In this document: piece by piece, positions 1 through 6,690 of the stretch | How positions within the stretch are numbered: the stretch's first letter is position 1 | Layout of the letters: every line of letters starts with the position of its first letter | Source of the DNA: Dehalococcoidales bacterium | GTDB taxonomy: Bacteria; Chloroflexota; Dehalococcoidia; Dehalococcoidales; RBG-16-60-22 | Direction of reading: 5' to 3' | DNA: 12,812 bases | Assembly: GCA_030639445.1 (NCBI GenBank) | Contig: DAOWCR010000018.1 | Span: 1 to 12,812 of the forward strand | Made by a program: the position numbers and the translations under genes | Notes under the pieces: model-generated | Databases searched by the model: none | Told to the model about the DNA's origin: nothing | The model's input: the letters and a program-made list of their open reading frames with translations, nothing else

Positions 1-276
1 AAGCTCATCGTCAAAGATTACCACGCCATAGTTGACGCGGTCTTTTTGCGCCAGCAGTTCTTCCAGTTTACCTTTGCCGAGATAATGTGTTTTGGAAGGT
101 ACCGGCAGCCGCTGAATAAACTGACCGACAACCCTGGCTCCGGCCGTACCGGTCAACAGCGCCAGTTCCTCAATTGAGGCCTCGGCCGACCATCTGCTTC
201 TGGTGTCTTTGGACGCTACGGTCACCAGAAAGGCCCGCTCTGGCGAGCCCCTGGTGATAACAGTGCCTCTGGCGAT
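1..276 (-). CDS. hflX: GTPase HflX, N-terminal fragment
   Basis: Partial gene: about 92 N-terminal residues are present and the rest lies beyond the left edge. The visible part is the HflX N-terminal domain. It has PERAFLVTVA, then ELALLTGTAGARVVGQFIQ, then the glycine-rich stretch HYLGKGKLEELL, and ends in VVIFDDEL. In the family this domain precedes the G domain, and the protein binds 50S ribosomes and helps split stalled or stress-damaged ribosomes; that is family knowledge. The G domain itself is not in view. The gene follows dapL by about 20 bases and should be co-transcribed. The start is odd: between the in-frame TGA at 297-295 and the conserved PERAFLV there is no ATG, GTG or TTG. I placed the start at ATC (276-274), six bases after a good AAGGAG. 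The first ordinary in-frame start, GTG at 225, would remove conserved residues. Family assignment is confident, start uncertain. Confidence 0.85.
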   Translation of the reverse strand, partial: MARGTVITRGSPERAFLVTVASKDTRSRWSAEASIEELALLTGTAGARVVGQFIQRLPVPSKTHYLGKGKLEELLAQKDRVNYGVVIFDDEL

Positions 277-282
277 AACAAA

Positions 283-288
283 CTCCTT
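283..288 (-). promoter_or_regulatory. Ribosome binding site AAGGAG for hflX
   Basis: AAGGAG on the minus strand (288 down to 283), just after the dapL stop codon at 301-299. Six bases separate it from an in-frame ATC at 276-274. It is the strongest such site near the gene and is what points to a non-standard start codon, because no ATG, GTG or TTG follows at a usable distance in the hflX frame. A TTG at 281-279 is in another frame, is too close, and runs into a stop after about 19 codons. Confidence 0.6.
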
Positions 289-298
289 ATTATGTCAA

Positions 299-1483
299 CT
301 ATTTCCTGGTTATCTGTCGCTGGGTATTACGCCACCCGGCTATCCGGGAAAGGCCTTTTACCAGCGAGGCATCCGGGATGGTCAGCGATAACCTCACGTA
401 GCCCTCGCCATTCTGGCCGTAGCCTATTCCCGGGGTAACCGCCACCCCCACCTGCTCCAGTAAATCGGCGGTGAACTCCACCGAAGTGTACCCGGCCGGG
501 ATTTTCGCCCAGATATAAAGGCTTGCCTTCGGTGCCGTGGCTTCCAGGCCAATGCGGTCCAGCGCTTCCATGACCAGGTCGCGCCGCTTCTGGTAAACGG
601 CGTTATGTTCCGAGATGCAGTCCTGAGAACCGGCCAAAGCCTCAATGGCCGCGTACTGAATCGCCTGGGGAATCCCCGAGTCCAGATTTGACTTCAGCGT
701 CTTCAGCGCGCCGACCATGGTGGCGTTACCGACCACCATGCCTATCCGCCAGCCGGTCATATTATAACTCTTGGAAAAAGAGTGAAACTCCACTCCTCTT
801 TCCCGGGCGCCTTCCGCCTGCATAAAGCTCACCGGTTGGTAGCCATCAAAGGCAACCTCGGTGTAAGGTCCGTCATGGCAGACCAGCAGGTCATGCCGCT
901 CGGCGAATTTGACCACCTTACGGAAAAAATCAAGGTCGGCCACAGCGCCGGTAGGATTGTTGGGATAGTTTATCCATAACAGCCTGGACTTTTTCAAGAT
1001 ATGGTCCGGAATACTATCCAGGTCAGGCAGGAAAGCTCTCTCCCTTTTCAGCGGCAAAAAGTAAGAAGTGCCGCCGGCCAGCATGGTGCCGATGGAGTAA
1101 ACGGGATACCCGGGGTCGGGCACCAGGGCAACATCACCGGGGTCAATAAAGCAGAAGGCGATATGGGCAATACCTTCCTTGGCGCCGATGAGGGGTAATA
1201 CTTCTTTGCCCGGGTCAAAGGAAACACCGAAACGCTTTTGGTACCACTCCGCCACCGCCCGGCGCAGCTCCAGCAGGCTGTCCGATTCCGGGTAACGGTG
1301 ATTGACCGGGTCCCGGGCGGACTGACAGAGCTTCTCAATGATATGTGGGGGCGTGGGTATATCGGGGTCACCGATGGCAAAGCTGATTACTTCCTCGCCT
1401 TTAGTTTTTTTCTCGGCAATCTTTTTACTGATTTCCACAAAAAGATATGGCGGCAAGTTTTCAATACGCCTGGCTACTCTCAT
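299..1483 (-). CDS. dapL: LL-diaminopimelate aminotransferase
   Basis: PLP enzyme of fold type I that converts tetrahydrodipicolinate plus glutamate directly to LL-diaminopimelate, bypassing the acylated intermediates of the usual lysine pathway. About 394 residues, normal length. The N-terminus (RIENLPPYLF) is typical of the DapL group. Visible motifs are ISFAIGDPDIPTP, the PNNPTG turn near residue 176, HDGPYTE near 203, and the PLP lysine in SFSKSYNMTGWRIG near residue 238. I prefer the ATG at 1483 because a GAGGT lies seven bases upstream; an in-frame GTG at 1492 is the alternative and adds three residues. The gene starts about ten bases after the dapF stop, and DapF uses its product directly, which strongly supports DapL over another class I aminotransferase. 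It most probably sits in the operon headed by dxs. Confidence 0.93.
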   Translation of the reverse strand: MRVARRIENLPPYLFVEISKKIAEKKTKGEEVISFAIGDPDIPTPPHIIEKLCQSARDPVNHRYPESDSLLELRRAVAEWYQKRFGVSFDPGKEVLPLIGAKEGIAHIAFCFIDPGDVALVPDPGYPVYSIGTMLAGGTSYFLPLKRERAFLPDLDSIPDHILKKSRLLWINYPNNPTGAVADLDFFRKVVKFAERHDLLVCHDGPYTEVAFDGYQPVSFMQAEGARERGVEFHSFSKSYNMTGWRIGMVVGNATMVGALKTLKSNLDSGIPQAIQYAAIEALAGSQDCISEHNAVYQKRRDLVMEALDRIGLEATAPKASLYIWAKIPAGYTSVEFTADLLEQVGVAVTPGIGYGQNGEGYVRLSLTIPDASLVKGLSRIAGWRNTQRQITRK

Positions 1484-1490
1484 TCTTGAC

Positions 1491-1495
1491 ACCTC
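1491..1495 (-). promoter_or_regulatory. Ribosome binding site GAGGT deciding the dapL start
   Basis: GAGGT (1495 down to 1491) overlaps the dapF stop codon TGA (1496-1494). It stands seven bases before the ATG at 1483, and only inside or against the alternative GTG at 1492. This favours the ATG and suggests translational coupling of dapF and dapL. Confidence 0.55.
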
Positions 1496-2357
1496 ATTCC
1501 GGCCATTCGCCGGTAAATGCTTTCTCCGCCGGGCCGCTCATCCACACTTCACCATTTCCGTCCCACGCCACCGGCAACGTGCCTCCCGACAGTTTAATAT
1601 CAACCTCATTATCAATATAATCGTAAAGTCGGGCCGCCACCGCCACCGCGCAGGCGCCGCTGCCACAGGCCAGTGTTTCCCCCACTCCCCGCTCCCAGAC
1701 GCGGACTTCTATCTGCCCCCGGCTCAACACCCGGGCGACCTCAAAGTTTGTCCGGTTGGGAAATATCGCCAAATGCTCTATTTTCGGCCCCAAGTGTGAT
1801 AAGGGAAAATCGGATACCGACTGCGACGTAAAATAGACGGCATGCGGATTGCCCATGGAAACAAGGTTGAGGAGCAGGTCCTTCCCATCAATGCCGGCCG
1901 GATAGCCCAGCATTGACTTTATGTCAACTATGCCCGCTTTCCCCGACTCTACCGTTACCGGGATATTAGCCGCGCTGAATTCAGGCCGACCCATGCTCGC
2001 CTGAATCCCGATTAGCCTGTCCCCGCTCCGGGAAAGCCTGATTTCACTGACACCGGCTACCGTTTCCACAAATATACGGTCAGCTCCGGGGCTGATTTGC
2101 CCCTTCTCGAAAGCATATTTGGCCAGGCACCTGAGGCCGTTGCCGCAGGTCTCCGCTTCAGTGCCGTCAGCGTCAAAGGTGCGCATCTGGAAATCGGCTT
2201 TATCCGAAGGCAGGATTAATATCAGGCTGTCCGCGCCGATGCCGAAATGACGGTCACACATTTTAATGGCCAGCGACGACCAGTCGCGCCGGGCGTCACC
2301 GGTCTCCACCATGATAAAATCATTCCCGGCACCGTGCATCTTGGTGAAACTTATCAT
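1494..2357 (-). CDS. dapF: Diaminopimelate epimerase
   Basis: Cofactor-independent epimerase converting LL-diaminopimelate to meso-diaminopimelate, the precursor of lysine. 287 residues, slightly above the usual length of about 275. It begins MISFTKMHGAGNDFIMVE as in the family. Both catalytic cysteines are present: C71 in ETCGNGLRC and C231 in LACGSGACAV. Other family motifs are GNPHAVYF near 169-176, NRTNFEVARV near 201-210 and WERGVGET near 221-228. The ATG lies three bases after the miaA stop codon (TAG at 2363-2361), with a GGGAG inside the end of miaA, so the two are probably translationally coupled. The next gene encodes the enzyme that makes its substrate. One oddity is GIGADSLI, where most family members have GADGL. 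Confidence 0.96.
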   Translation of the reverse strand: MISFTKMHGAGNDFIMVETGDARRDWSSLAIKMCDRHFGIGADSLILILPSDKADFQMRTFDADGTEAETCGNGLRCLAKYAFEKGQISPGADRIFVETVAGVSEIRLSRSGDRLIGIQASMGRPEFSAANIPVTVESGKAGIVDIKSMLGYPAGIDGKDLLLNLVSMGNPHAVYFTSQSVSDFPLSHLGPKIEHLAIFPNRTNFEVARVLSRGQIEVRVWERGVGETLACGSGACAVAVAARLYDYIDNEVDIKLSGGTLPVAWDGNGEVWMSGPAEKAFTGEWPE

Positions 2358-2360
2358 TAC

Positions 2361-3281
2361 CTAATTCTCCCAACACTGAGTCAGCGCTTCTTCGATTTCC
2401 GCATCCGCCGGTCCCGGCATTTCAAACCACTGTATTCTCCGGTCCTTCAGGCGAAACCAGGCATACTGGTGCCGGACGAACCGGTGTGTTTCAAACTTGA
2501 TTTGCGCAATGGCCGCTTCCAGGGTCACCTCACCTCTGAGAAACATCCCAATTTGCCGGTAACCAATCCCAGACATGGCTGGCAAATTAAAATGATACCC
2601 CATATTCCATAATTTTTCCACCTCGGCCACCAGTCCGCGCTCTATCATCCTCTCAACCCTCAGGTCAATGCGGCGGTAAAGCTCCGCCCGGTCGGCGGTA
2701 AGACCGATGATAAATGTTTTAAAGTCGGGCGCTTCCCTGCCCTGATAACGGGAAACCGGCGCTTTGGTCTTTCGGGATACTTCAAGGGCCCTTATCACCC
2801 GGCGTACGTTACGCGGGTCAATTTTCCGCGCCGCCGCCGGGGCGACTCTCGTCAATTCCCGGTAAAGTTCCCCGGCGCCGCTGTCGGCGGCTTTTTTCTC
2901 CAGGCTCTTTCTGAGCTCGGGGTCCGGCGGGACCGGCGGTATTTGCCAGCCTTCCAGTGTCGCCCAGATATACAGTCCGCTACCGCCGACCAGTAAGGGT
3001 AGCTTCTGACGCTGTTGAATGTCCCGGATGGCCCGATAAGCCATTGCCTGATACTGCGCCAGGCTGAAATCTTCATCAGGGTTAAGGATATTTATCAGGT
3101 GGTGGGGGACCAGAGACAGCTCTTCCGGGGCGGGCTTGGCGGTGCCGATATCCATGTGCCAGTACACCTGCCGACTGTCCGCGCTCACTATCTCTCCATT
3201 GTAAGTCTGCGCCAGGTGAAGGGCCAGCCGGCTCTTGCCAACACCGGTAGGACCGACGATAGCTACCAGGTGGTTCATCAT
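2361..3281 (-). CDS. miaA: tRNA dimethylallyltransferase
   Basis: Transfers a dimethylallyl group from dimethylallyl diphosphate to N6 of A37 in tRNAs reading codons that begin with U. 306 residues, a normal length. Motifs in order: P-loop GPTGVGKS (residues 10-17), the DSRQVY segment with D35, MDIGTAKP near 43-50, HHLINILNPDEDFSLAQY, VGGSGLYI, the DPRNVRRVIRALEV helix, GIGYRQIG, and KFETHRFVRHQYAWFR close to the C-terminus. The start ATG overlaps the tpiA stop as ATGA (3281-3278), a sign of translational coupling. Its isoprenoid donor comes from the pathway that Dxs starts, and dxs heads the same gene series. That may be a real functional link or only operon history. Confidence 0.96.
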   Translation of the reverse strand: MMNHLVAIVGPTGVGKSRLALHLAQTYNGEIVSADSRQVYWHMDIGTAKPAPEELSLVPHHLINILNPDEDFSLAQYQAMAYRAIRDIQQRQKLPLLVGGSGLYIWATLEGWQIPPVPPDPELRKSLEKKAADSGAGELYRELTRVAPAAARKIDPRNVRRVIRALEVSRKTKAPVSRYQGREAPDFKTFIIGLTADRAELYRRIDLRVERMIERGLVAEVEKLWNMGYHFNLPAMSGIGYRQIGMFLRGEVTLEAAIAQIKFETHRFVRHQYAWFRLKDRRIQWFEMPGPADAEIEEALTQCWEN

Positions 3282-4033
3282 CCCATCGCCGAGGTCTGGG
3301 TGACGATGCTTAAAAATTCGGCGGCTTTCAGGCTGGCACCGCCGACCAGAGCCCCGTCAATTTCCGGCTGCGGCATAAACTCGGCGACATTGGCCGCGGT
3401 GACACTGCCGCCGTATAGTATCCTTATTTCCCGGGCAACCTTATCGTCATATAGTCCGGAGATATTACGGCGGATAAAAGCAATCGTCTCATTGGCCTGC
3501 TCGCCGGTAGCCGCTCTGCCGGTGCCGATGGCCCAGACCGGCTCGTAGGCGACAATCAGGCCATCAAGACTAGCTATGCCCGCCAGCGATGATTTCAGTT
3601 GCCCGGAGACTACTTCCTCGGTTTTCCCGGCCTCGTTTTCCGCCAGCTTTTCCCCGATACACAGGATGGGCTTGAGCCCTACCCCCAAGGCCGCCGCCAC
3701 CTTTTTATTGACCACTTCACCCGTCTCGCCGAAGTACTGCCGGCGTTCCGAATGCCCGATGATAACCAGTTCACACAGGCCAGCCAACATTAAGGCCGAG
3801 ACCTCGCCGGTGTAAGCCCCCTTTTCCGCGAAATACAGGTTCTGCGCCCCCAGTTTTATCGAGCTGCCCTTAATCAGCTCCCCTACCGGAGCCAGGGAAA
3901 CAAAGGGCGGGCAAAGCACCTTTTCCACGTTGCTTACCTTGTCCAGTTCGGCACGCATCGCCCTGACCAAGGCCACGGCTTCACCCACGGTGGTATTCAT
4001 CTTCCAGTTGCCGGCAATTACCGGTGTGCGCAT
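3278..4033 (-). CDS. tpiA: Triose-phosphate isomerase
   Basis: Interconverts dihydroxyacetone phosphate and glyceraldehyde 3-phosphate in glycolysis and gluconeogenesis. 251 residues, standard for a TIM barrel. Catalytic residues are all visible: K11 in AGNWKMN, H94 in IIGHSERR and E164 in AYEPVWAIGTG, which also opens the mobile loop. The phosphate-binding segments LYGGSV and GALVGGASL are in the C-terminal third. The ATG at 4033 follows AGGAGGT by four bases, the strongest ribosome binding site of the minus-strand series. Upstream there is a promoter candidate with a perfect -10 box, so the gene may be transcribed both from the dxs end and on its own. Its stop overlaps the miaA start by four bases. 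Confidence 0.97.
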   Translation of the reverse strand: MRTPVIAGNWKMNTTVGEAVALVRAMRAELDKVSNVEKVLCPPFVSLAPVGELIKGSSIKLGAQNLYFAEKGAYTGEVSALMLAGLCELVIIGHSERRQYFGETGEVVNKKVAAALGVGLKPILCIGEKLAENEAGKTEEVVSGQLKSSLAGIASLDGLIVAYEPVWAIGTGRAATGEQANETIAFIRRNISGLYDDKVAREIRILYGGSVTAANVAEFMPQPEIDGALVGGASLKAAEFLSIVTQTSAMG

Positions 4034-4067
4034 CAGGACCTCCTAAAAGGATGTTTATCCCTACCTA

Positions 4068-4098
4068 ATTATATAGTAACCCCATCTCCCCTTGGTAA
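4068..4098 (-). promoter_or_regulatory. Candidate internal promoter before tpiA
   Basis: On the minus strand a perfect TATAAT (4073 down to 4068) is preceded by TTACCA (4098 down to 4093, four of six matches to TTGACA) with a 19-base spacer. The expected transcript start is near 4061, about 28 bases before the tpiA ATG. The -10 box is strong; the -35 and the spacer are only fair. It would let tpiA-miaA-dapF-dapL-hflX be expressed apart from dxs-pgk-apgM. Confidence 0.5.
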
Positions 4099-4138
4099 GG
4101 GAGGGGGAATGCTTTGGAAGAGGGGTTTCACCTCTCTT
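4084..4138. repeat. Tandem imperfect hairpins in the apgM-tpiA gap
   Basis: The 152-base gap 4034-4185 holds two adjacent inverted repeats. The first is CTCCCCTT-GGT-AAGGGAG at 4086-4103, with one bulged base, followed by a run of G. The second is AAGAGGGG-TTTCA-CCTCTCTT at 4118-4138, fully paired on the plus strand if one G-U pair is allowed. Neither is followed by a T run on either strand, so they are not typical intrinsic terminators. They could be an RNA processing site or a remnant of a small interspersed repeat. The rest of the gap (4139-4185) is AT-rich in part and holds two near copies of CTTTGACYCTC. Confidence 0.4.
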
Positions 4139-4185
4139 TGACTCTCCATAAATATATTTGGACGCTTCGTCTGTCTTTGACCCTC

Positions 4186-5394
4186 TCAAGCACCGAACTT
4201 GGTCAACTTCAGTGCGTTGGCCATCGCCAGAGGCATGATCTGAGTGGCCGGAAACCGCCCCAGCCCGCCGGAAATACAGGCCGATTCGGAAAACTCGGTT
4301 ACCCGGTCCGGGCGGCAGTACCGGGAATACAAAAGAACGGGTATCGGGTGCCAGCTATGTGCTTTAAGCAACGCCGGTGTCGAGTGGTCACCGGCCACCA
4401 CCACGACATCCGGTTTCAAGCCTAATAGCTCAGGCAAAATGCTGTCAACCTGCTCCAAAACTTTGACCTTCCGCGCGAAATCACCGTCTTCACCGGCGCT
4501 GTCCGTCCCTTTGATATGCAGGAAGAAAAAGTCATAACCAGCGTAGTGCTGCTTCAGCGTTTTCACTTCATCTTCAATGGTGGCTCCCGTTTTCAATATT
4601 TCCATACCAATGAGCTTGGCCAGTCCCCGGTACATCGGATAACTGGCGATGGCCGCCGACTTCAGCTGGTAAATCTCGCTCATGGTCGGAAATTGAGGGT
4701 GACCGGAAAAACCGCGCAGGAGGACCATATTGGCCGGACGGTGTGCCGCCAGTGTCTCCCCCGCCTGAGCGACAAACTTATTGGCGACACCGGCCAGCCG
4801 GTCTGCCTTCGGGCTCAGGGCATTGACTGATTTGGGGGCCACCCCGGTTTGCTGGGGGTCAGAATCACTGACTTCCGGGACCAGGCCGCCGCCGCGAAAA
4901 ACAGCCACCAAGCGGTGCTCCCGCACCGGCCGGACCAAGACACTGACTTTATCAATCATTTGCCCGTCCAGCAGCTGGCACAGCTCGGCGCATTTCTCAT
5001 TTGAGATACGGCCGGCCCGGCGGTCGGTAATCAAACCCTTTTCATCCACGGTGCAAAAATTCCCCCGGGTGGCGACATCTCCCGAAAGAAGCTCAAAATC
5101 GATGCCGACCGCTTCCAGTACGCCCCGCCCGATGTTACAGCTGACCGGGTCATAGCCAAAGAGAGCTAAGTGACCCGGGGCACTGCCCGGCGTTATTCCA
5201 GGGGATATCGGGTCGGTAAGGCCGCAGATGCTTCCGGCCGCCAGTTTATCGAGATTCGGGGTGCGGGCTGTCTCCAGCTCTGTCTTGCCCGTTTCGGGAT
5301 TGGGCAATCCTCCCAGCCCATCAATGACCAGCAGCAAAATCTTGCTGGGTGAAGCGATGGCAATCTCTTTAATTATTTCCAGGCTTTTTATCAC
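4186..5394 (-). CDS. apgM: 2,3-bisphosphoglycerate-independent phosphoglycerate mutase, archaeal type
   Basis: Interconverts 3- and 2-phosphoglycerate; alkaline-phosphatase-like metalloenzyme of the ApgM family. About 402 residues, the usual length. Motifs: LLLVIDGLGG with the first metal aspartate near residue 25, TPNLDKLA, the catalytic serine in TPGSAPGHLALFGYDP near residue 71, GDVATRGNFCTVD, HIKGTDSAGEDGD near the centre of the C-terminal half, and AGDHSTP followed by HSWHPIPV, which carry further metal ligands. I chose GTG at 5394 because AAGGGG lies six bases before it. A TTG at 5412 would add six residues but has no convincing binding site. The pgk stop is about 25 bases upstream, so Pgk hands its product to the next enzyme in the operon. 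A ~150-base gap separates it from tpiA downstream. Confidence 0.94.
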   Translation of the reverse strand: MIKSLEIIKEIAIASPSKILLLVIDGLGGLPNPETGKTELETARTPNLDKLAAGSICGLTDPISPGITPGSAPGHLALFGYDPVSCNIGRGVLEAVGIDFELLSGDVATRGNFCTVDEKGLITDRRAGRISNEKCAELCQLLDGQMIDKVSVLVRPVREHRLVAVFRGGGLVPEVSDSDPQQTGVAPKSVNALSPKADRLAGVANKFVAQAGETLAAHRPANMVLLRGFSGHPQFPTMSEIYQLKSAAIASYPMYRGLAKLIGMEILKTGATIEDEVKTLKQHYAGYDFFFLHIKGTDSAGEDGDFARKVKVLEQVDSILPELLGLKPDVVVVAGDHSTPALLKAHSWHPIPVLLYSRYCRPDRVTEFSESACISGGLGRFPATQIMPLAMANALKLTKFGA

Positions 5395-5400
5395 TATCTT

Positions 5401-5406
5401 CCCCTT
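5401..5406 (-). promoter_or_regulatory. Ribosome binding site AAGGGG deciding the apgM start
   Basis: AAGGGG (5406 down to 5401) lies six bases before the GTG at 5394. The upstream TTG at 5412 has no comparable site at a proper distance, so the shorter protein is more likely. Confidence 0.5.
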
Positions 5407-5419
5407 TACCAAGTCCTGG

Positions 5420-6613
5420 TTATGAACTCTTGTCCCGTAATGCGGCCACGCCGGGCAGTGTTTCCCCGCTCAAAAACTCCAGCGAAGCGCCGCCGCCGGT
5501 GGAGACAAAAGTCATATCATCGGTCAGTCCCATCTCATTTACCACATCGGCGGTAGAGCCGCCGCCGATGATGGTGGCAGCATTCAGACCGGCGACAAGC
5601 CTGGCCATTTCTTGCGTTCCCCGGGCAAATTGAGGTATCTCATAAACGCCCACCGGGCCATTCCAGAAGACCGTCCGGCTACCGCGCAACTCCTGGCTGA
5701 AGTGGCTCAAAGTCTGCGGGCCCATATCTACAATCCGCTGGTTGCCGGGTATACTTCCAACGGGTACCACCCCGGTTTCTGCCTGGCCATCGAGTTCATC
5801 AGCCACCATAACATCGACCGGCAGCAGTAAGCGTGTTCTTTCCTTTTTTGCTTCTTCTAATAACCGGGCAACGGTACTCAGCATATCGTCCTCGACCAGC
5901 GATAGGCCCACCTCACAGGAACTAGCTTTCAAAAAGGTGGCCGCCATACCACCGCCAATCAGTAGCGCATCTACTTTGCCCATGATGTTGGCCAGCAGGG
6001 CAATTTTGTCACTTATCTTGGCGCCGCCGAGCATCGAGACAAAGGGATGGGCCGGGTTTTCCAGGATACCGCCCAGCGTATCAACTTCTTTCTCCAGAAG
6101 CAGACCGGCGACGGCGGGGAGGTGTCTGGTAATACCCACTATTGAAGCATGCGCCCGGTGGGAGGTGCCGAAAGCATCATTCACAAATATATCGCCCAGG
6201 CGGGCCAGGGCCCGGGCAAAAGAAGCCTCGCCAGCTTCCTCATCGGCGTGAAAGCGCAGGTTTTCCAGAAGTAAAACATCGCGGCTCGTCAGGCTGTCAA
6301 CCTGTTTCTCCACTTCCGGACCGATACAATCCGTAGCCATGCCTACCGGTTGTCCCAGGAGTTGGGCAAGGCGCCGGGCAGCGACGGCCAGTCGCAGGGT
6401 ATCAACCACTTTTCCTTTGGGTCGACCGAGGTGAGAAAGCAGGACAACCTTCGCTCCCCGTGCGATGAGGTGCTTGATGGTCGGCAGATTGGCGCGAATA
6501 CGACTATCGTCCGTTATTTCCCCCGTCTTTTCATCCAGGGGGACATTGAAGTCAACCCGAACCAGGACTTTCTTCCCGCTGGCATCGATGTCTCTGACGG
6601 TCATTTTATTCAT
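5420..6613 (-). CDS. pgk: Phosphoglycerate kinase
   Basis: Transfers the acyl phosphate of 1,3-bisphosphoglycerate to ADP, the first ATP-forming step of lower glycolysis, and runs in reverse in gluconeogenesis. About 397 residues, the normal length. N-terminal substrate domain: VRVDFNVP, RIRANLPTI, LLSHLGRPKG, LLENLRFHADEE and NDAFGTSHRAHAS. C-terminal nucleotide domain: LGGAKISDKI, GGGMAATFL, FWNGPVGVYE, TIIGGGSTADVV and FVSTGGGASLEFL. I chose the ATG at 6613 (MNKMTVRDIDASG), as in the family. A longer frame back to 6658 adds 15 residues with no homology signature. The ribosome binding site is weak (a GAG about ten bases upstream). One small departure is GGGSTAD, where many family members have GGGDTA. 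It follows dxs after a 77-base gap. Confidence 0.96.
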   Translation of the reverse strand: MNKMTVRDIDASGKKVLVRVDFNVPLDEKTGEITDDSRIRANLPTIKHLIARGAKVVLLSHLGRPKGKVVDTLRLAVAARRLAQLLGQPVGMATDCIGPEVEKQVDSLTSRDVLLLENLRFHADEEAGEASFARALARLGDIFVNDAFGTSHRAHASIVGITRHLPAVAGLLLEKEVDTLGGILENPAHPFVSMLGGAKISDKIALLANIMGKVDALLIGGGMAATFLKASSCEVGLSLVEDDMLSTVARLLEEAKKERTRLLLPVDVMVADELDGQAETGVVPVGSIPGNQRIVDMGPQTLSHFSQELRGSRTVFWNGPVGVYEIPQFARGTQEMARLVAGLNAATIIGGGSTADVVNEMGLTDDMTFVSTGGGASLEFLSGETLPGVAALRDKSS

Positions 6614-6690
6614 GGGACACCACTCTCGACTATGTGTGAACCTTAATCTAAAAACCACAGCACCAGGAAAGACAGACGCGGGGTCTCCCC

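Noticed and set aside
1338..1799. 153-codon plus-strand open frame across the dapL-dapF junction
   Set aside because: Shadow of two well-supported genes; no binding site or domain.
3015..3548. 177-codon plus-strand open frame across miaA and tpiA
   Set aside because: It lies opposite two genes with complete catalytic motifs, and its translation is low-complexity and motif-free.
6614..6690. Possible terminator between dxs and pgk (GGGG-TCT-CCCC at 6680-6690)
   Set aside because: The stem is only four pairs and no T run follows on the minus strand, so it gives no support for ending the transcript before pgk.
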